From: Ereboglobus sp. PH5-10
GTDB taxonomy: Bacteria > Verrucomicrobiota > Verrucomicrobiia > Opitutales > Opitutaceae
Length of the DNA: 64,000 nucleotides
Assembly: GCF_029504735.1 (NCBI RefSeq)
Contig: NZ_JAQFIP010000001.1
Span: forward strand, 433,550 to 497,549
Reading direction: 5' to 3'
The notes beneath the pieces are model-generated. The model was given only the letters and a program-made list of their open reading frames with translations, had not been told where the DNA came from and did no database searches. The number at the start of each line of letters is the position of its first letter. Within the stretch, counting starts at the first letter, position 1. The position numbers and the translations under genes were made by a program. Positions 48,827 through 57,801 of this stretch are shown in pieces.

Positions 48827-49464
48827 GCGTTGGCTCCTTTCGTGCGGGCGATGATTTTCTCGAGGGCCGCGGTGGAGACGATGATCTTCTTGTATTGCGC
48901 GAGGTCGAGGGTGTTGAGTTTCGAGGCTTCCTGCATTTCGACGCTGCAGAGGTTGCGCGTGGCGCGGGCGGCCTCGAGGGTGAAGGTTTCGTCAACAACG
49001 AGCACCTTGCCCTTGGGGGCGATGGTGCGGATGACTTTTTGCATTTCCTTGGTCTTGGCGGCGGGCGTCTCGAATTTTTCGATGACGTCGAGCTCTCCGG
49101 CGGCGCAGCGGTCAAACAGCGCGCGGCTGAAGGCGAGGGTCTTGACCTTGGAGTTGATTTTCTTGGAGAAGTCGCGGGGACGGGGGCCGAAGACGACGCC
49201 GCCGCCGGCCCAGATGGGCGAGCGTTTTTCGCCGGCGCGGGCGCGGCCCGTGCCTTTTTGCTTGAAGGGCTTCTTGTTGGAGCCGGCTACTTCGCCGCGG
49301 GTCTTCGTAGAGCGGGTGCCCTGGCGGTTGTTGGCGTTGATGGCGACGATGACTTCCTTGACGGCTTGGAGGCCGCGATTGGCGTTTTCGCCTTCAAAGA
49401 GAGGGATGTCGAAATCCTTTTCAACGGAGCTGGCTGCGTCGGGTGTGAAAACTTTGAGTTTCAT
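48823..49464 (-). CDS. rplD: 50S ribosomal protein L4
   Basis: 213 residues with GTRSTKTRGEVAGSNKKPFK and QKGTGRARAGEKRSPIWAGG, the tunnel loop. In E. coli L4 represses the S10 operon; no matching leader could be judged here. Overlaps rplW by 4 bp. Confidence 0.97.
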   Translation of the reverse strand: MKLKVFTPDAASSVEKDFDIPLFEGENANRGLQAVKEVIVAINANNRQGTRSTKTRGEVAGSNKKPFKQKGTGRARAGEKRSPIWAGGGVVFGPRPRDFSKKINSKVKTLAFSRALFDRCAAGELDVIEKFETPAAKTKEMQKVIRTIAPKGKVLVVDETFTLEAARATRNLCSVEMQEASKLNTLDLAQYKKIIVSTAALEKIIARTKGANA

Positions 49465-49492
49465 GGTCTGCGTTTTCCTTGTGGGTTAGGCC

Positions 49493-50146
49493 TTATTTGG
49501 CGGCAGCGCGGGGCTGGCCTTTGATGGCGGTGCGGACGATGACGTCGTCTCCGTTCGCGCCGGGAATGGCGCCTTTCACGAGGATGAGATTTTTCTCGGC
49601 GATGATCTTGACGACCGTGAGGTTTTGCACGGTGCGGCGGACATTGCCCATGTGGCCCGGCATTTTCTGGTTTTTCCAAACGCGGCCGGGGGTCTGGCGC
49701 ATGCCGACCGAGCCGATGCGGCGGTGGAACATGGAGCCGTGGGAGGAGACACCGCCGGCGACGCGGAAGCGGCGCACGACGCCTTGGAAGCCCTTGCCCT
49801 TGGTGATGCCGATCACGTCGATGATCTGGCCTTCCTTGAAGATGTCGACTTTGACGATGTCGCCGACCTTGAGTTCGGGGGCCGCGTCGAGGCGGATTTC
49901 GCTGAGCACGCGGGGCGTCTCTTCGAGACCGGCCTTCTTCGCGTGAGCGGCCTCGGCTTTGGAGGCGTTCTTGGCTTTCTTTTGGTTGAAGCCGAGCTGG
50001 ACGGCGTTGTAACCGTCGGTTTCCGTGGTTTTGACTTGGACGACCGGGCAGGGGCCGGCTTCCACGACGGTGACGGGGACCAGGACGTTTTGGGCGTCAT
50101 AGACCTGCGTCATTCCGAGTTTTTTGCCTAGGAGCGTAGTGATCAT
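49493..50146 (-). CDS. rplC: 50S ribosomal protein L3
   Basis: 217 residues, begins MITTLLGKKLGMTQVYDAQN, with the long central extension motif GVSSHGSMFHRRIGSVGMRQ and PGRVWKNQKMPGHMG. A/C-rich leader (CCAACAACCAAATC) and an AATCGAA element separate it from rpsJ. Confidence 0.97.
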   Translation of the reverse strand: MITTLLGKKLGMTQVYDAQNVLVPVTVVEAGPCPVVQVKTTETDGYNAVQLGFNQKKAKNASKAEAAHAKKAGLEETPRVLSEIRLDAAPELKVGDIVKVDIFKEGQIIDVIGITKGKGFQGVVRRFRVAGGVSSHGSMFHRRIGSVGMRQTPGRVWKNQKMPGHMGNVRRTVQNLTVVKIIAEKNLILVKGAIPGANGDDVIVRTAIKGQPRAAAK

Positions 50147-50288
50147 GGGCTAAGTGGTAGGTGGATTGTTTCCGTTTAACGACCTACATTAGTCGAAACC
50201 CAGCGGTGCGCGGCGCGCACATGGGCAAGAACTAAGTATGTTGTGAAAGTGATTTGGTTGTTGGTGATTGGTTAAAATGTCGTGTGTT

Positions 50289-50405
50289 AATTTTCGATTT
50301 TTGATTTTGGTTTTTCGATTGGGAGCTTCCGCTCCGTTTCGCTTTTGGCATCGCGCGGCAGCGCGCAATCCAAAATCGAGAATCGAAAATCGAAAATCGA
50401 AAATT
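50289..50405. repeat. AATCGAA heptad element, copy D (rpsJ/rplC gap)
   Basis: About 117 bp: left arm of TTTTCGA/TTTTGAT 7-mers, core GGGAGCTTCCGCTCC and GCGCGGCAGCGCGC, right arm of AATCCAA then four AATCGAA/AATCGAG 7-mers. 21 bp beyond the rpsJ stop codon. Confidence 0.92.
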
Positions 50406-50426
50406 AAACGAAAGAGGTCGAAAAAC

Positions 50427-50735
50427 TCAGACCGTGATCGTAATGTCAACACCAGAAGGGAGATTGAGCTTTTTTAGCTCATCAACCGTCTGGGCGGTCG
50501 GCTCGATGATGTCGATGAGGCGCTTGTGTGTGCGCGACTCGAATTGCTCCATCGACTTTTTGTCAACGTGCGGCGAGCGGTTCACGGAGAGCTTCTCGAT
50601 GCGGGTGGGCAGCGGGATGGGGCCGGAAACACGGGCGCCGGAGCGCTTGGCGGTCTCGACGATTTCGAGGGCGGACTGGTCGATTACGCGGTAATCGAAG
50701 CCCTTGAGTTTGATGCGAATGCGTTGGCCTTTCAT
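50427..50735 (-). CDS. rpsJ: 30S ribosomal protein S10
   Basis: 102 residues ([20 protein letters not shown], ending [16 protein letters not shown]), also the NusE transcription antitermination factor. An apparent upstream extension to 50879 is read through a repeat element and was rejected. It follows fusA directly; tuf is not present between them. Confidence 0.96.
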   Translation of the reverse strand: MKGQRIRIKLKGFDYRVIDQSALEIVETAKRSGARVSGPIPLPTRIEKLSVNRSPHVDKKSMEQFESRTHKRLIDIIEPTAQTVDELKKLNLPSGVDITITV

Positions 50736-50780
50736 GGCGGTGTGGCGTGATAAAGAACGAGTTGGAGAAGAGTGGTGGTG

Positions 50781-50910
50781 GAATTTTCGATTTTCGATTC
50801 TCGATTTTCGATTGGGAGCTTCCGCTCCGTTCGTTTTGGTTTTCAGTTTTTGTTTTTCGTTCCGCGCGGTAGCGCGCAATCGAAAATCGAGAATCGAAAA
50901 TCGAGAATTT
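50781..50910. repeat. AATCGAA heptad element, copy E (fusA/rpsJ gap)
   Basis: About 130 bp, the longest copy: left arm of four TTTTCGA-type 7-mers, core GGGAGCTTCCGCTCC, a T-rich spacer and GCGCGGTAGCGCGC, and a right arm of AATCGAA/AATCGAG 7-mers. 16 bp beyond the fusA stop codon. Confidence 0.92.
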
Positions 50911-50926
50911 ATTTCGTGTTTTGGTA

Positions 50927-53131
50927 TTAGGATCTGGCTGGTGCTTTGGAGGAGGTTTCGACAATCTTCGCGAGGAGCGAGTTGGGAACTTGCTCGAAGT
51001 GCGAGGGTGTGATCGAGGCGCTGGCGCGGCCTTTGGAGAGCGAGCGGATGTCGGTGACGTAGCCGAAGAGGTTTTCGAGAGGAACGTGCGCGTTGACGAT
51101 CGCGGCGCCGTTTTTGTTCTCGATGCCCTGGATGGTGCCGCGGCGGCGGTTGATGTCGCCCATGAGGTCGCCCTGGTATTCCTCGGGTGTCGTGACTTCG
51201 ACGGCCATGATGGGCTCGAGGAGGATCGGCGTGGCTTTCTTCATGGCTTCCTTGAAGCCGAAGATGCCGGCCATCTTAAACGCGAGTTCCGACGAGTCGA
51301 CTTCGTGGAAGGAGCCGTCAACGATGCGGACCTTGACGTCCACGACCGGGTAGCCGGCGACGACGCCGTTGTTACAGGCTTCGTAAATGCCGTCGGTGGT
51401 GGGCTTGATGAATTCCTTCGGGATGACGCCGCCAACGATTTCGTTGATGACTTCGATGCCCTTGCCTTTTTCATTGGGCTCGACCTTGAGCACGCAATGG
51501 CCGTATTGGCCCTTGCCACCGGACTGGCGGATGAATTTGCCCTCGCCTTCGGCGGCGGAGAGAATGGTTTCGCGGTAGGCGATCTGCGGCTTGCCAACGG
51601 CGGCCTCGACCTTGAACTCGCGCTTCATGCGGTCGACGATGATGTCGAGGTGAAGCTCGCCCATGCCGGAGAGAATGGTCTGGCCGGTGTCGGCGTCGGT
51701 CTTGACCTTGAGGGTCGGATCCTCGGCGACGAGACGCTGGAGCGCGATGGACATTTTTTCCTGGTCGCCCTTCGAGTTCGGCTCGACGGACATCGAGATA
51801 ACGGGCTCGGGGAATGACGGCGGCTCAAGGCGCACGTCGAGGTCTTCGTCGCAGAACGTGTCACCGGTGATGACGTCCTTCACGCCGACGACGGCGCAAA
51901 TGTCACCGGCGTAGGCGACGTCGATTTCCTCGCGATCCATGGCGCGCATGAGGACGAGGCGGGAGACGCGCTCGCTGCGGCGGGTGCGGGGATTGTAAAC
52001 CGGGGTGCCCTTGAGGAGCTTGCCGGAGTAAATGCGGTAGAACACGAGGCGCCCGACAAACGGGTCGGTCCAGAGCTTGAAGGCGAGACCGGCGAGCTTG
52101 CTGTTGTCGGAGACGGGGATTTCGATTTCCTTGCCTTCGGAATCGACGCCGCGGATCGGCGGCACTTCCATCGGGTTCGGGAGGTAGTTGACAACGCAGT
52201 CGAGGAGGCGCTGGACGCCTTTTTTCTTGAAGGCCGAGCCGGGGATGGCGCCGAAGAACTTCATCGAAATGGTGGCTTTGCGCACGGCGAGCATGAGCTC
52301 TTCGGTGGTGATTTCCTCGCCGCCGAGGTATTTCTCGGCGAGCACGTCGTCGAAATCGGAAACCGCCTCAATGAGTTGGTCGCGCCATTTCTTGGCGTCT
52401 TCCTTCATGTCGTCGGGGATGTCGCGGATGTCCGGCGTCATGCCGAGCGGATCGTCCTTGGTGGGTTCCGTGAAATAGTAGGCAACGTTCTGGACGAGGT
52501 CAACGAGGCCGATGAAGCCGTCTTCCTTGCCGATGGGCAGGAAGAGCGGGTGGGCGTTGGCCTTGAGCTTCTCGCGCATTTCGGAGACGGCGCGGAGGAA
52601 GTCGGCTCCGGTGCGGTCCATCTTGTTGACGAACGCGACGCGGGGAACGTGGTATTTGTTGGCCTGGCGCCAGACGGTTTCGGATTGGGGCTGCACGCCG
52701 GCGACCGCGCAGAAAACGGCGACCGCGCCGTCGAGCACGCGCATGGAGCGCTCCACCTCGGCGGTGAAGTCCACGTGGCCCGGGGTGTCGATGATGTTGA
52801 TGCGCTGCTTGATGCCCTTCCACGGACCCCAGCTCGCGAGCCAGGCGCAGGAAATGGCGGATGCGGTGATGGTGATGCCGCGCTCGCGCTCCTGCTCCAT
52901 CCAGTCGGTGACCGCGGTGCCTTCGTGCACTTCGCCCATCTTGTGGACGGTGCCGGAATAATAGAGGATGCGCTCGGAAGTGGTGGTCTTGCCGGCGTCA
53001 ATGTGCGCGGCAATGCCGATGTTGCGGGTCCATTCGAGCGGGAAGGGACGGTCTTTGGCATTCTCCGACGAGACCTTGGACTTGTCGGTGATTATGGTAA
53101 GTTTGGAAACGTCGAATTCGGTGGCTGACAT
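50927..53131 (-). CDS. fusA: Elongation factor G
   Basis: Translocation GTPase of 734 residues. G1 is [15 protein letters not shown], switch I includes [13 protein letters not shown]3 is [15 protein letters not shown] and G4 NKMDRTGAD; domains II-V follow, with the domain IV signature [13 protein letters not shown]. About 30 residues longer than E. coli EF-G, with a short N-terminal extension and an insertion ([11 protein letters not shown]) just before G3. Order rpsL-rpsG-fusA is standard. Confidence 0.97.
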   Translation of the reverse strand: MSATEFDVSKLTIITDKSKVSSENAKDRPFPLEWTRNIGIAAHIDAGKTTTSERILYYSGTVHKMGEVHEGTAVTDWMEQERERGITITASAISCAWLASWGPWKGIKQRINIIDTPGHVDFTAEVERSMRVLDGAVAVFCAVAGVQPQSETVWRQANKYHVPRVAFVNKMDRTGADFLRAVSEMREKLKANAHPLFLPIGKEDGFIGLVDLVQNVAYYFTEPTKDDPLGMTPDIRDIPDDMKEDAKKWRDQLIEAVSDFDDVLAEKYLGGEEITTEELMLAVRKATISMKFFGAIPGSAFKKKGVQRLLDCVVNYLPNPMEVPPIRGVDSEGKEIEIPVSDNSKLAGLAFKLWTDPFVGRLVFYRIYSGKLLKGTPVYNPRTRRSERVSRLVLMRAMDREEIDVAYAGDICAVVGVKDVITGDTFCDEDLDVRLEPPSFPEPVISMSVEPNSKGDQEKMSIALQRLVAEDPTLKVKTDADTGQTILSGMGELHLDIIVDRMKREFKVEAAVGKPQIAYRETILSAAEGEGKFIRQSGGKGQYGHCVLKVEPNEKGKGIEVINEIVGGVIPKEFIKPTTDGIYEACNNGVVAGYPVVDVKVRIVDGSFHEVDSSELAFKMAGIFGFKEAMKKATPILLEPIMAVEVTTPEEYQGDLMGDINRRRGTIQGIENKNGAAIVNAHVPLENLFGYVTDIRSLSKGRASASITPSHFEQVPNSLLAKIVETSSKAPARS

Positions 53132-53188
53132 GTGATGCGGGCGCGAAGCGATGGTTGACGATGGGCGGGTGGACGCGGCGGTTTCGAA

Positions 53189-53662
53189 TTACCAGCGCAA
53201 GTGGGCGAAGGCGCGGTTGGCCTGGGCCATCCGGTGCGTGTCTTCCTTCTTTTTGACGACAGTGCCAGTGTTATTGTAGGCGTCGACGATTTCAGCGGCC
53301 AGGGCGTCCTTCATGGGAATGCCCTTGCGGGTCTTGGCTGCGTTGGTGATCCAGCGAAGAGCAAGGCTCTCCTGGCGTTCGTAGGAAATTTCCACGGGCA
53401 CCTGATAAGTGGCGCCACCGACGCGGCGGCTCTTCACTTCAAGGCGGGGACGGGCGTTCTCAAGCGCGCCAATCAAAAGGTCAACCGGATCGCCCTTCTC
53501 GAGCTTGGCGGAAACCTTCTCAAAGGCTCCGTAGACGATGCGCTGGGCGAGGCTCTTCTTGCCACTCTTCATGATGACATTGACCAAATGGGCAACGAGA
53601 GGGCTGTTGTAGCGCGAATCGGGAACAGTGGTGCGCTTGGTGGCTCTGTGACGGCGTGACAT
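53189..53662 (-). CDS. rpsG: 30S ribosomal protein S7
   Basis: 157 residues ([20 protein letters not shown], ending [21 protein letters not shown]), the 16S 3' major-domain nucleator. In E. coli the str operon repressor. The leader is T/A-rich with no Shine-Dalgarno. Confidence 0.97.
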   Translation of the reverse strand: MSRRHRATKRTTVPDSRYNSPLVAHLVNVIMKSGKKSLAQRIVYGAFEKVSAKLEKGDPVDLLIGALENARPRLEVKSRRVGGATYQVPVEISYERQESLALRWITNAAKTRKGIPMKDALAAEIVDAYNNTGTVVKKKEDTHRMAQANRAFAHLRW

Positions 53663-53708
53663 GATTGGAAATGTAAATGAACGACGGTTAAAGATTGCGG
53701 GTTATGGC

Positions 53709-54089
53709 TTATTTGGCGGCCTTCGGACGCTTGACACCGTATTTGGAACGGCTGCGACGGCGCTTCTCAACACCGGTGGCGTCGAGCGTGCCGCGAACGA
53801 TATGGTAACGGACGCCGGGGAGATCCTTCACACGGCCGCCGCGAACGAGCACGATCGAGTGCTCCTGGAGATTGTGCCCCTCGTCGGGGATGTAGGAGAT
53901 GACCTCGTTGCCGTTGGTGAGGCGCACCTTGGCCACCTTGCGAATGGCGGAGTTGGGCTTCTTGGGAGTGCGGGTCATGACTTGCACGCAAACGCCGCGG
54001 CGAAACGGGTTTCTGTCGAGTGCGGGAGACTTGGACTTCGTGCGAATAATGCGACGTCCTTTGCGAACAAGTTGGTTGATGGTTGGCAT
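53709..54089 (-). CDS. rpsL: 30S ribosomal protein S12
   Basis: 126 residues, decoding-centre protein and first gene of the superoperon. [14 protein letters not shown] and [17 protein letters not shown] contain the lysines whose mutation usually gives streptomycin resistance; both are the wild-type Lys. The leader AACCAAACCGTT lacks a Shine-Dalgarno. Confidence 0.97.
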   Translation of the reverse strand: MPTINQLVRKGRRIIRTKSKSPALDRNPFRRGVCVQVMTRTPKKPNSAIRKVAKVRLTNGNEVISYIPDEGHNLQEHSIVLVRGGRVKDLPGVRYHIVRGTLDATGVEKRRRSRSKYGVKRPKAAK

Positions 54090-54475
54090 AACGGTTTGGT
54101 TAAAAAATTGGAAACTGAGTGTCTGAAAAAGAGGAAAAGGGGGCAGACGCTACCTTTCCTGAACAAGTGAGCAAGGATTTTTTGCGAAAAAATGATTGCA
54201 CGAAGAATTGGGGCTGAACGAGAGCCCGGATTCCTTCGGTATCACGATGGTCGCGCCGCCAACCAGCTACAGTCCTTCGACGCATAAAAGTGAGGGAGAA
54301 AAATGTTGAACCGCAAAAAAGAGCCTTCCTTCCCGCGCCAGGCAAGCGAAAAACAACCAAATCGTTTTAACAGGGCAAAATCATCCTACCGGATTCTCCT
54401 GATCCTCCAAAAAAAGTCGGCCAACCGTCACTCTTGACGCCGCGCGGCGTCTGAAGTTCAACAGCATCCCTGCAA
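54090..54475. other. Divergent promoter region between rpsL and the autotransporter gene
   Basis: 386 bp with no gene seen. The rpsL-proximal half is AT-rich and holds the superoperon promoter candidate; the autotransporter-proximal half has no motif I can assign. Confidence 0.5.
54147..54174 (-). promoter_or_regulatory. Candidate promoter of the ribosomal superoperon
   Basis: On the minus strand TTGCTC (-35, 54169-54174), a 16-nt spacer and TAGCGT (-10, 54147-54152) are preceded by an A/T-run stretch (54175-54200) like an UP element. This would give a leader of about 55 nt. The -10 is not close to consensus. Confidence 0.35.
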
Positions 54476-56353
54476 ATGAGCCTCTCCAAACTCCCAGCCT
54501 TCGCCGCCCTGTGCCTTGCCGCAACCCTCGCGTTTCCCCTCGCATCGGCGGGCGCCGAACTCGAATGGACCAACGCCGATGATTCCAACAACTGGGTGAC
54601 CGGCTCCGGCACCAACTGGTGGAGCGGCTCCGCCACGCATTTCTCCGCGAGCAGCGCGGTCGTCTTCGGTTCGCCCAACCAGCCGTCCGTCACGCCCGGC
54701 ACAATCACCATCACCTCGTCCAACGGCGTGACCATCGGCGCGTCCGGCACGAACCCCGGCATGATCGTCACCGGTGACGGCAACTGGGAATTCACCCTGC
54801 GCTACGCGCTCACCGCGACCACGAGCACCAACGCCGGCATCGGCCTGTCCGGCTCGGCCGGCGTGTTCAAGGAAGGCACGGGCACGCTCACGTTTTCCAT
54901 GACCACCGCCTACACGGGCACGACCGATGTGCACGCCGGCGCGTTGCGCCTCAACGTCGCCGACGCCATCGCGCAAAGCTCCGCCGTCATCCTCGCTTCC
55001 TCCGCGCGGCTCGATCTCGGCGGTTACAACCAAACACTAAAAAGCCTCGTCGTCTCGTCCGGCGGCACGGTCGCCTTCAGCAGCACCGGCGCGAACTACA
55101 ACGCGCTCACGCTCGACTCGCTCACCGGCGACGGCGCGGAGTTCCAACTCCGCTACAACCCCGGCGCGGGCTACAGCGACCAGATCATTCTCACCGGCAC
55201 GAGCGAAGGTTCGCACAGGCTGATGTTTGATAAATACGGCGACACTCCCGAAAACAACGACACCTCGATCCTCGTTGTCGAAAACAAGGGCGGCGGCACG
55301 GCGGTCTTCAGCGGCTCGACGGAAACAGCAGCCCACATTTACAAAGTCGAGCAAGGCGCAAACGGAAACTGGTATTTGAACAACACCGAACTGCCCAGCC
55401 GCATCGCCTCCGCCGTGATCGCCTCTGCCGCCGCGGCGGGGCAGGACTGGCACTACGAACTCGACTCGCTTCACAAGCGCATGGGCGAACTGCGCGAGCC
55501 CCCGCTCGGCGGCGCGGCCAACCTTTGGTTTCGCGTCAACGCCGCGCGTTTCAACGCCGACTCGCGCCTCACCGGACGCAATTTCAGCCAATACAACTAC
55601 GGCGCGACGATTGGCGCCGACAAGGCGTTTTATCCCGGCGGCGACTCCGGCGCCTCGACCTGGTTCCTCGGCGCGTTTGGCACGGTGACCCACGTCAACC
55701 GCGATTTCAAAAACGGCGCGGGCGACGGAAAAACCAACGGCGCGGGCGGCGGCCTTTATGTGACATGGCTGCACGAAACCGGCTGGTTCGCCGATTTGCT
55801 CGGGCGCATGGACCGCAACAAAAACGACATCAACGCCGTGACCACCGACGGCTACCTCGCCGAGGCCGATTACAACGCCAACGTCAAGGGACTCTCGTTC
55901 GAGTTCGGACGCCGCCTGCTCTGGAACGAGGAGTGGTGGATCGAGCCCTTTGTGCAATACGCCGTCGCGCACATCGACGGCGCGGATTACAACGCGCATT
56001 ACCACTACAACGAAAGAACCTCGGTTCCCGTGAGCGTTGAAAAATCGAAATCCGCGCAAGCCCGCATCGCGTTGCGCATCGGCGAAGTCGCCGGCGCGAG
56101 CCAGGGCTGGCATCCGTATGCGAAGGCGGCGGCCGTGTATTCGCACACGAGCGACGGACGCGTGCGCGTCGGCTCCGGCGCCAATGCGCGCAGCTTCACC
56201 GCCAACTTCGACGGCTGGCGCTGGGAGGTCGGCTTCGGCGCCGCCTACGTGATCAACGAGCGCAGCCAGTTTTATTACGACTACGAATACTCGCGCGCCA
56301 AGCGCTACAACCGCCCCTGGGCGGTGAACGCCGGCTACCGTTACGCGTGGTGA
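54476..56353 (+). CDS. Autotransporter (type Va secretion) with a beta-strand-repeat passenger
   Basis: The 625-residue product has a signal peptide (1 to about 27, ending ASAGA), a passenger with Ser/Thr/Gly-rich beta-helix sequence including the autotransporter-associated strand repeat (GTGTLTFSMTTAYTGTTDV then HAGALRLNVADA), and a C-terminal ~270-residue beta-barrel (from about 355, ANLWFRVNAARFNADSRL) ending in YRYAW, as expected for BAM substrates. It displays or releases a surface protein of unknown target. The passenger is short (~300 residues). Stand-alone, divergent from rpsL. Confidence 0.88.
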   Translation: MSLSKLPAFAALCLAATLAFPLASAGAELEWTNADDSNNWVTGSGTNWWSGSATHFSASSAVVFGSPNQPSVTPGTITITSSNGVTIGASGTNPGMIVTGDGNWEFTLRYALTATTSTNAGIGLSGSAGVFKEGTGTLTFSMTTAYTGTTDVHAGALRLNVADAIAQSSAVILASSARLDLGGYNQTLKSLVVSSGGTVAFSSTGANYNALTLDSLTGDGAEFQLRYNPGAGYSDQIILTGTSEGSHRLMFDKYGDTPENNDTSILVVENKGGGTAVFSGSTETAAHIYKVEQGANGNWYLNNTELPSRIASAVIASAAAAGQDWHYELDSLHKRMGELREPPLGGAANLWFRVNAARFNADSRLTGRNFSQYNYGATIGADKAFYPGGDSGASTWFLGAFGTVTHVNRDFKNGAGDGKTNGAGGGLYVTWLHETGWFADLLGRMDRNKNDINAVTTDGYLAEADYNANVKGLSFEFGRRLLWNEEWWIEPFVQYAVAHIDGADYNAHYHYNERTSVPVSVEKSKSAQARIALRIGEVAGASQGWHPYAKAAAVYSHTSDGRVRVGSGANARSFTANFDGWRWEVGFGAAYVINERSQFYYDYEYSRAKRYNRPWAVNAGYRYAW

Positions 56354-56376
56354 CGCCACCCCGTTTTTCCGCCGCC

Positions 56377-56877
56377 ATGCAACCCCGCCCCGAAGTTCGC
56401 CGCCAAGACCGCCTGCTGGACGAAGCCGGGCAGGAGCGCCTTCTCGAAACGGGCGAATACGGATTTCTCGCAATGAACACCGCCATCGGCGGCTACGGAA
56501 TCCCGATCAATTTTGTGCGCGAAAAAACAGGCGACGGCGCGGATCGCATCTATTTTCACTGCGCGCCTGAAGGCCGCAAACTCGACGCGCTCGCGGCGGA
56601 CAACCGCGCGAGCTTCTGCGTGGTCGGCGCGACGCGAGTCGTCCCGGACAAATTCACAACCGCGTATGAAAGCGTGATCGTGTTTGGCAGGATCGCGTCA
56701 AATCTTGACGCCGACGAACGCCGCGCCGCGCTCCGCCTGCTCGTGAAAAAATACTGCCCCGAGTTTATTGAGAAAGGCGAAAAATACATGGAGGCGTCCT
56801 TCCATCGCACGCACATCCTGCGCCTCGACATCGAGCATCGCACGGGCAAGACAAAGCGCGTCATGCCGCGCGCGTGA
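56377..56877 (+). CDS. Pyridoxamine 5'-phosphate oxidase-family flavin-binding protein (NimA-like)
   Basis: The 166-residue product has the split beta-barrel pattern of small FMN-binding PPOX/NimA-type proteins (GEYGFLAMNTAIGGYGIPIN, IYFHCAPEGRKLDAL, HRTHILRLDIEHRTGKTKR). Such proteins often reduce small molecules or detoxify nitro compounds; the substrate is unknown. The gene starts 24 bp after the autotransporter stop without a visible ribosome-binding site and precedes a flavodoxin-like remnant with which it may once have worked. Confidence 0.85.
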   Translation: MQPRPEVRRQDRLLDEAGQERLLETGEYGFLAMNTAIGGYGIPINFVREKTGDGADRIYFHCAPEGRKLDALAADNRASFCVVGATRVVPDKFTTAYESVIVFGRIASNLDADERRAALRLLVKKYCPEFIEKGEKYMEASFHRTHILRLDIEHRTGKTKRVMPRA

Positions 56878-56887
56878 TTTTTTCCCG

Positions 56888-57021
56888 ATGAAAAAAGTCA
56901 TCGCATTCAACGGAAGCCCCCGGACGAAGTGGAACACGCACACGCTGCTCGAGCACGCGCTGTCCGGCGCAAAATCGAAAGGCGCGGAGACGGAGCTGGT
57001 CAACCTCTACGACATCGACTA
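56888..57021 (+). pseudogene. 5' fragment of a flavodoxin/NADPH-dependent FMN reductase gene
   Basis: About 45 codons (MKKVIAFNGSPRTKWNTHTL, EHALSGAKSKGAETELVNLY) match the start of flavodoxin-fold FMN reductases, including the FMN-phosphate loop NGSPR. Homology stops after LYDIDY; the expected Cys-rich second segment is missing and unrelated sequence leads to the restriction gene. The frame then runs on without similarity to 57226. It marks the left boundary of the restriction-modification insertion. Confidence 0.8.
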
Positions 57022-57091
57022 CTCAGAGAAGGCTGGGCTCTTCCGGCTCTCCCAACCATCCCATGTCATCTTCAAAGTTTTTCGGCCCTCT

Positions 57092-57111
57092 GGGCAAGTT
57101 CCCGCTTGCCC
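57092..57111. other. Hairpin between the truncated gene and the restriction gene
   Basis: GGGCAAG-TTCCCG-CTTGCCC, a perfect 7-bp stem, 50 bp before the restriction-endonuclease start. No T-tract follows, so it is not a typical terminator. It could be part of the leader of the restriction gene. Confidence 0.4.
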
Positions 57112-57162
57112 CGCGCCTCTCCACAAACACCTTGGGTCGCCACTGAGAACAAAGACACCTCC

Positions 57163-57801
57163 ATGGAAAACAAATTCGACCGGACAAAGCATGTTTACCG
57201 CAACGATGAGTTCGCAGAGTTGTTGAAGGACGCTGTGCGCTTTTTCCATGGCACGCCCGTATTTGGCCTTCCTCCGCCGGAGCCGTTTGCGGGATCGGGT
57301 GTCTATGCGCTGTATTACATCGGACGCGACGGTATCTATAAAAAATTTGGCGACTCCATAAACCGGACTGAGTATGCCGTTCCAATCTATATTGGGAAAA
57401 CGGTTCCGCCGGGCTGGCGGCAAAGCCGCACCGCCTCCGCCAACACAGGCAAAAGCAAATCCATGTTCTTGCGCCTTGCCCAGCACGCCAAAAGCATCAG
57501 TGCGGCCAAAAATTTGAACACGGCCGATTTTGCCTGCCGTTTCATGATTCTCGAGGGTGTGGCGCAGAGCATGACACCGTCCGTTGAGGCAGCGCTAATC
57601 TCGCGGCACAATCCGCTTTGGAATAGCGTTGTTGACGGCTTTGGCAACCATGACCCCGGCAAGGGACGCAGAGCCGGGCGGATTTCCGACTGGGATTCCC
57701 TTCACCCCGGACGCGCATGGACGGCAAACCAAACTGGCGAACGACCTGATAAAAAGGATTTGAAACGCCGGATAACCGACTACTTGGTGGGGCTTCGCTG
57801 A
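57163..57801 (+). CDS. Type II restriction endonuclease, Eco29kI family (GIY-YIG)
   Basis: The 212-residue product matches Eco29kI along its length: GVYALYY (Y48) and PIYIGKT (Y76) form the GIY-YIG core, with R104, H108 (LRLAQHAK), E142 (VEAALI) and N154 in the positions recalled for Eco29kI catalysis, and GFGNHDPGKGRR near the end. Eco29kI cuts CCGCGG, so the same target is likely. The stop overlaps the methyltransferase start (TGATG), giving a coupled R-then-M order. Lower GC than neighbours suggests transfer. Confidence 0.92.
   Translation: MENKFDRTKHVYRNDEFAELLKDAVRFFHGTPVFGLPPPEPFAGSGVYALYYIGRDGIYKKFGDSINRTEYAVPIYIGKTVPPGWRQSRTASANTGKSKSMFLRLAQHAKSISAAKNLNTADFACRFMILEGVAQSMTPSVEAALISRHNPLWNSVVDGFGNHDPGKGRRAGRISDWDSLHPGRAWTANQTGERPDKKDLKRRITDYLVGLR

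Noticed and set aside
50736..50879. N-terminal extension of S10
   Set aside because: It is read through the right part of repeat copy E and is absent from the family; the canonical [10 protein letters not shown] start is at 50735.
37584..50910. CRISPR array suggested by repeated AATCGAA units
   Set aside because: The repeats are 7 bp, degenerate, inverted around a palindromic core, and lack unique spacers of fixed length. No cas genes are present.
57092..57111. Hairpin before the restriction gene as a terminator of the truncated gene
   Set aside because: The stem is perfect but no T-tract follows on either strand.
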